Below are positions 62,692-64,000 of a stretch of DNA of 64,000 bases, one piece after another. Both the position numbers and the translations under genes were made by a program. The stretch is taken from contig SBLD01000002.1 in assembly GCA_004551485.1 (NCBI GenBank), positions 1 to 64,000 on the forward strand, written 5' to 3'. The stretch is from Billgrantia azerbaijanica (lineage in GTDB: Bacteria; Pseudomonadota; Gammaproteobacteria; Pseudomonadales; Halomonadaceae). The notes below the pieces were generated by a model, which did no database searches, was not told where the DNA came from, and worked only from the letters and a program-made list of their open reading frames with translations. Numbering within the stretch: position 1 is the stretch's first letter; every line of letters starts with the position of its first letter.

Positions 62692-63330
62692 ATGAATTCG
62701 ACGATTAGTGCCATTCTGCTGGCCGGGGTGGCCATCGCCCTGGCGCTGACGGCCCTGGGGCTCTTCCTGTACGTCCGCCGGTCGCAGGACGACGGAGCGG
62801 GGGAGGCCGCGGCACAAGAGACGACGCCGGCCGCCCCCCCGCCGCCCAGGGAGGTGGCACCGGAGGAGGGGGATGCCGGTACGACGGCGTCGGCCGAGCC
62901 GCCGGTCGCCCACCGCTTCCAGGTCAGCGAGGGGGACGGCGTGCAGCAGTGCCTGTTCGTGGTGTTCGACTGGCCGGCGCTGGATACCAACCGTCGACTC
63001 AACAAGCTCCTCGAGAAGGAAGGTGCCCACTACGATGCCAAGCAGGGCGTCTACACCCTCCGCGACGCGCGCATCGGCTACCGACTGACGGTGGCCGACA
63101 GCTCGTCTCCCGGACGGCTTCCGCCGCTGCACGAGCCGGGAGAGCATCCCATCGTGGAAGGCATCTCCATCCTGGTTCACTTCCGCAACAAGAAGCGCGT
63201 CGCCCAGAGCCCCGAGACCCTGATCCGCCTCACCCAGTCGGTGGCGGCCATCGGCGGCAAGATCCTCGACGCCGAGCGCAACGAGGTCAGCGACGAGGAC
63301 TTCGCCAAGCTGCGCCAGGCGTCGCAGTGA
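62692..63330 (+). CDS. ZipA-like single-pass membrane protein
   Basis: A 212-residue protein with an N-terminal membrane segment (ISAILLAGVAIALALTALGLFLYVRR), a low-complexity acidic/Pro linker (about 32-75), and a C-terminal domain of about 135 residues. That domain resembles the FtsZ-binding domain of ZipA in order (CLFVVFDWPALDTNRRLNKLLEKEGAHYDAKQGVYTLRD...ILVHFRNKKRVAQSPETLIRLTQSVAAIGGKILDAERNEVSDEDFAKLR), the last part being very like ZipA's final helix. It has the layout of ZipA but is shorter, so it may be a paralogue. AGGAGGTGAG precedes ATG. Confidence 0.6.
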   Translation: MNSTISAILLAGVAIALALTALGLFLYVRRSQDDGAGEAAAQETTPAAPPPPREVAPEEGDAGTTASAEPPVAHRFQVSEGDGVQQCLFVVFDWPALDTNRRLNKLLEKEGAHYDAKQGVYTLRDARIGYRLTVADSSSPGRLPPLHEPGEHPIVEGISILVHFRNKKRVAQSPETLIRLTQSVAAIGGKILDAERNEVSDEDFAKLRQASQ

Positions 63331-63352
63331 GGCGCGCCCGGCGCGCCGCGGG

Positions 63353-64000
63353 TCAGCGTCGCAGGATCCAGTAGCGCCCGCTCATCGGGCCGGGGCGTGC
63401 GTGAAGGGTCGGGCGCCCGCCCGTCTCCCAGGGGAGGTCGCGGCGCGGCTCGGGGCTGATCGCCATCAGCCGGCGGATGCGCTCGGCGGTCGGGGGATGG
63501 GTGCGCAGCCAGTCGAGCCAGGCCGGCGGGTGACGACCGAACAGCGTTACCAGCCAGCGACTGTTGTGGCGCTCCAGCACCTGCAGCGCCGAGGCGAGGC
63601 CGCGTGGGTCGCCGGTGATGGCGATCGCTTCCAGGTCGGCGGTGTACTCGCGGTTGCGGGAGAGCGCCAGCTGCAGCAGGGTACTCAGCGTCGGGGCGAA
63701 CGCCACCAGCAGAAGCGCCAGCCACGGAAAGGGGAGATCGCCGGCGAGGATCATCGGCAGCATCAGCAGGATGCTGATCTGCACCACCGTGGTGATCCAC
63801 ACCGTGAGCCGCGTCATGGCCGCCGCGATCGACATCACCTTGGTATCGCCATGCCGCAGGTGGCTCACCTCGTGGGCCAGTACTCCGGCGAGCTCGCGCA
63901 GCGAGAGGGTGCGCAGCAGGCCGTCGGTGATGGCGATGCCGCCGTCGCGGCGGTCGCCGACGGCGAAGGCGTTGAGCTCGGGCGAGGGGGCATAGTAGAG
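63353..64000 (-). CDS. M48 family metalloprotease (HtpX-like), 3' part only
   Basis: Open to the window end; 216 codons including the stop are visible, and the N-terminus is outside. The zinc motif is LAGVLAHEVSHLRHGDTKVM (HExxH), preceded by NAFAVGDRRDGGIAITDGLLRTLSLRELAG. Two hydrophobic segments (about 63690-63830) and the third zinc ligand region RNREYTADLEAIAITGDPRGLASALQVLER follow. This is the pattern of HtpX/Ste24-type membrane proteases. The C-terminus (HPPTAERIRRLMAISPEPRRDLPW) matches M48 tails. Confidence 0.9.
   Translation of the reverse strand, partial: LYYAPSPELNAFAVGDRRDGGIAITDGLLRTLSLRELAGVLAHEVSHLRHGDTKVMSIAAAMTRLTVWITTVVQISILLMLPMILAGDLPFPWLALLLVAFAPTLSTLLQLALSRNREYTADLEAIAITGDPRGLASALQVLERHNSRWLVTLFGRHPPAWLDWLRTHPPTAERIRRLMAISPEPRRDLPWETGGRPTLHARPGPMSGRYWILRR

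Overview
The window looks like chromosome of a moderately halophilic gammaproteobacterium of the Halomonadaceae (Halomonas or a close relative). This is inferred from the high GC content with strong G/C at third codon positions, the gene repertoire (rlmM, tusA, uup, slyA, fadBA, panE) and two complete osmolyte ABC importers. There was no database search, so names rest on motif and sequence recognition. No phage, plasmid, CRISPR array, full transposase gene or tRNA was seen.

Layout. 1-180: 3' end of a 5S rRNA gene followed by two strong hairpins, the end of an rRNA operon. 0.25-5.8 kb: housekeeping genes (DUF2721 membrane protein, rlmM, an ABM-domain protein, tusA, a hypothetical protein, a DUF3080 lipoprotein, a MATE pump). 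5.8-10.1 kb: a LysR regulator divergent from a two-gene unit made of a single-chain alpha/beta 2-oxoacid dehydrogenase E1 and a FabD-like acyltransferase, with no E2 or E3. 10.1-13.7 kb: a SARP-type (wHTH-BTAD-TPR) regulator divergent from a BBE-type flavin oxidase, with 11-bp-phased heptamer repeats between them. 13.7-22.6 kb: tatD and a small partner, uup, a universal stress protein, slyA and fadBA, interspersed with ~90-120 bp GTGGGAGG-bounded repeats. 22.9-23.1 kb: an unannotated 59-codon Cys-rich gene behind an NsrR-like operator. 23.3-29.1 kb: a flavodoxin-like protein, a complete HAAT-type (Liv-like) ABC importer with a Tat-exported binding protein, and a YbhB-family protein.

29.1-59.3 kb is the most accessory-looking part. 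It holds a LysR/2OG-Fe(II) oxygenase/M24 (DddP-like) set; a YdiJ-like FAD/Fe-S dehydrogenase carrying an in-frame palindromic repeat; a GlxA-type AraC regulator with an alpha/beta hydrolase-like protein and a LigI-like amidohydrolase; and a six-gene operon running permease-ATPase-permease-binding protein (OpuC/YehWXYZ type)-MmgE/PrpD-nitrilase. Next come a SixA-CHAD fusion, a LysR-bauA-bauC beta-alanine module, a KAS II/TetR divergon, small genes and a second OpuC-type operon followed upstream by panE. Gene relics (an M24 C-terminus beside importer 1, a nitrilase C-terminus beside importer 2) indicate that the importer and its catabolic neighbours were duplicated and then partly deleted. A 141-bp MITE-like element sits exactly at the stop codon of the second binding-protein gene. 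The set reads as a candidate uptake and catabolism system for a quaternary-amine or similar osmolyte. The substrate is not determinable from sequence alone.

59.4-64 kb: a two-TM-type potassium channel, an AMP/thymidine phosphorylase-like enzyme overlapping an archaeal-like PRPP synthetase, a ZipA-like membrane protein, and the 3' part of an M48 (HtpX-like) protease that runs off the window.
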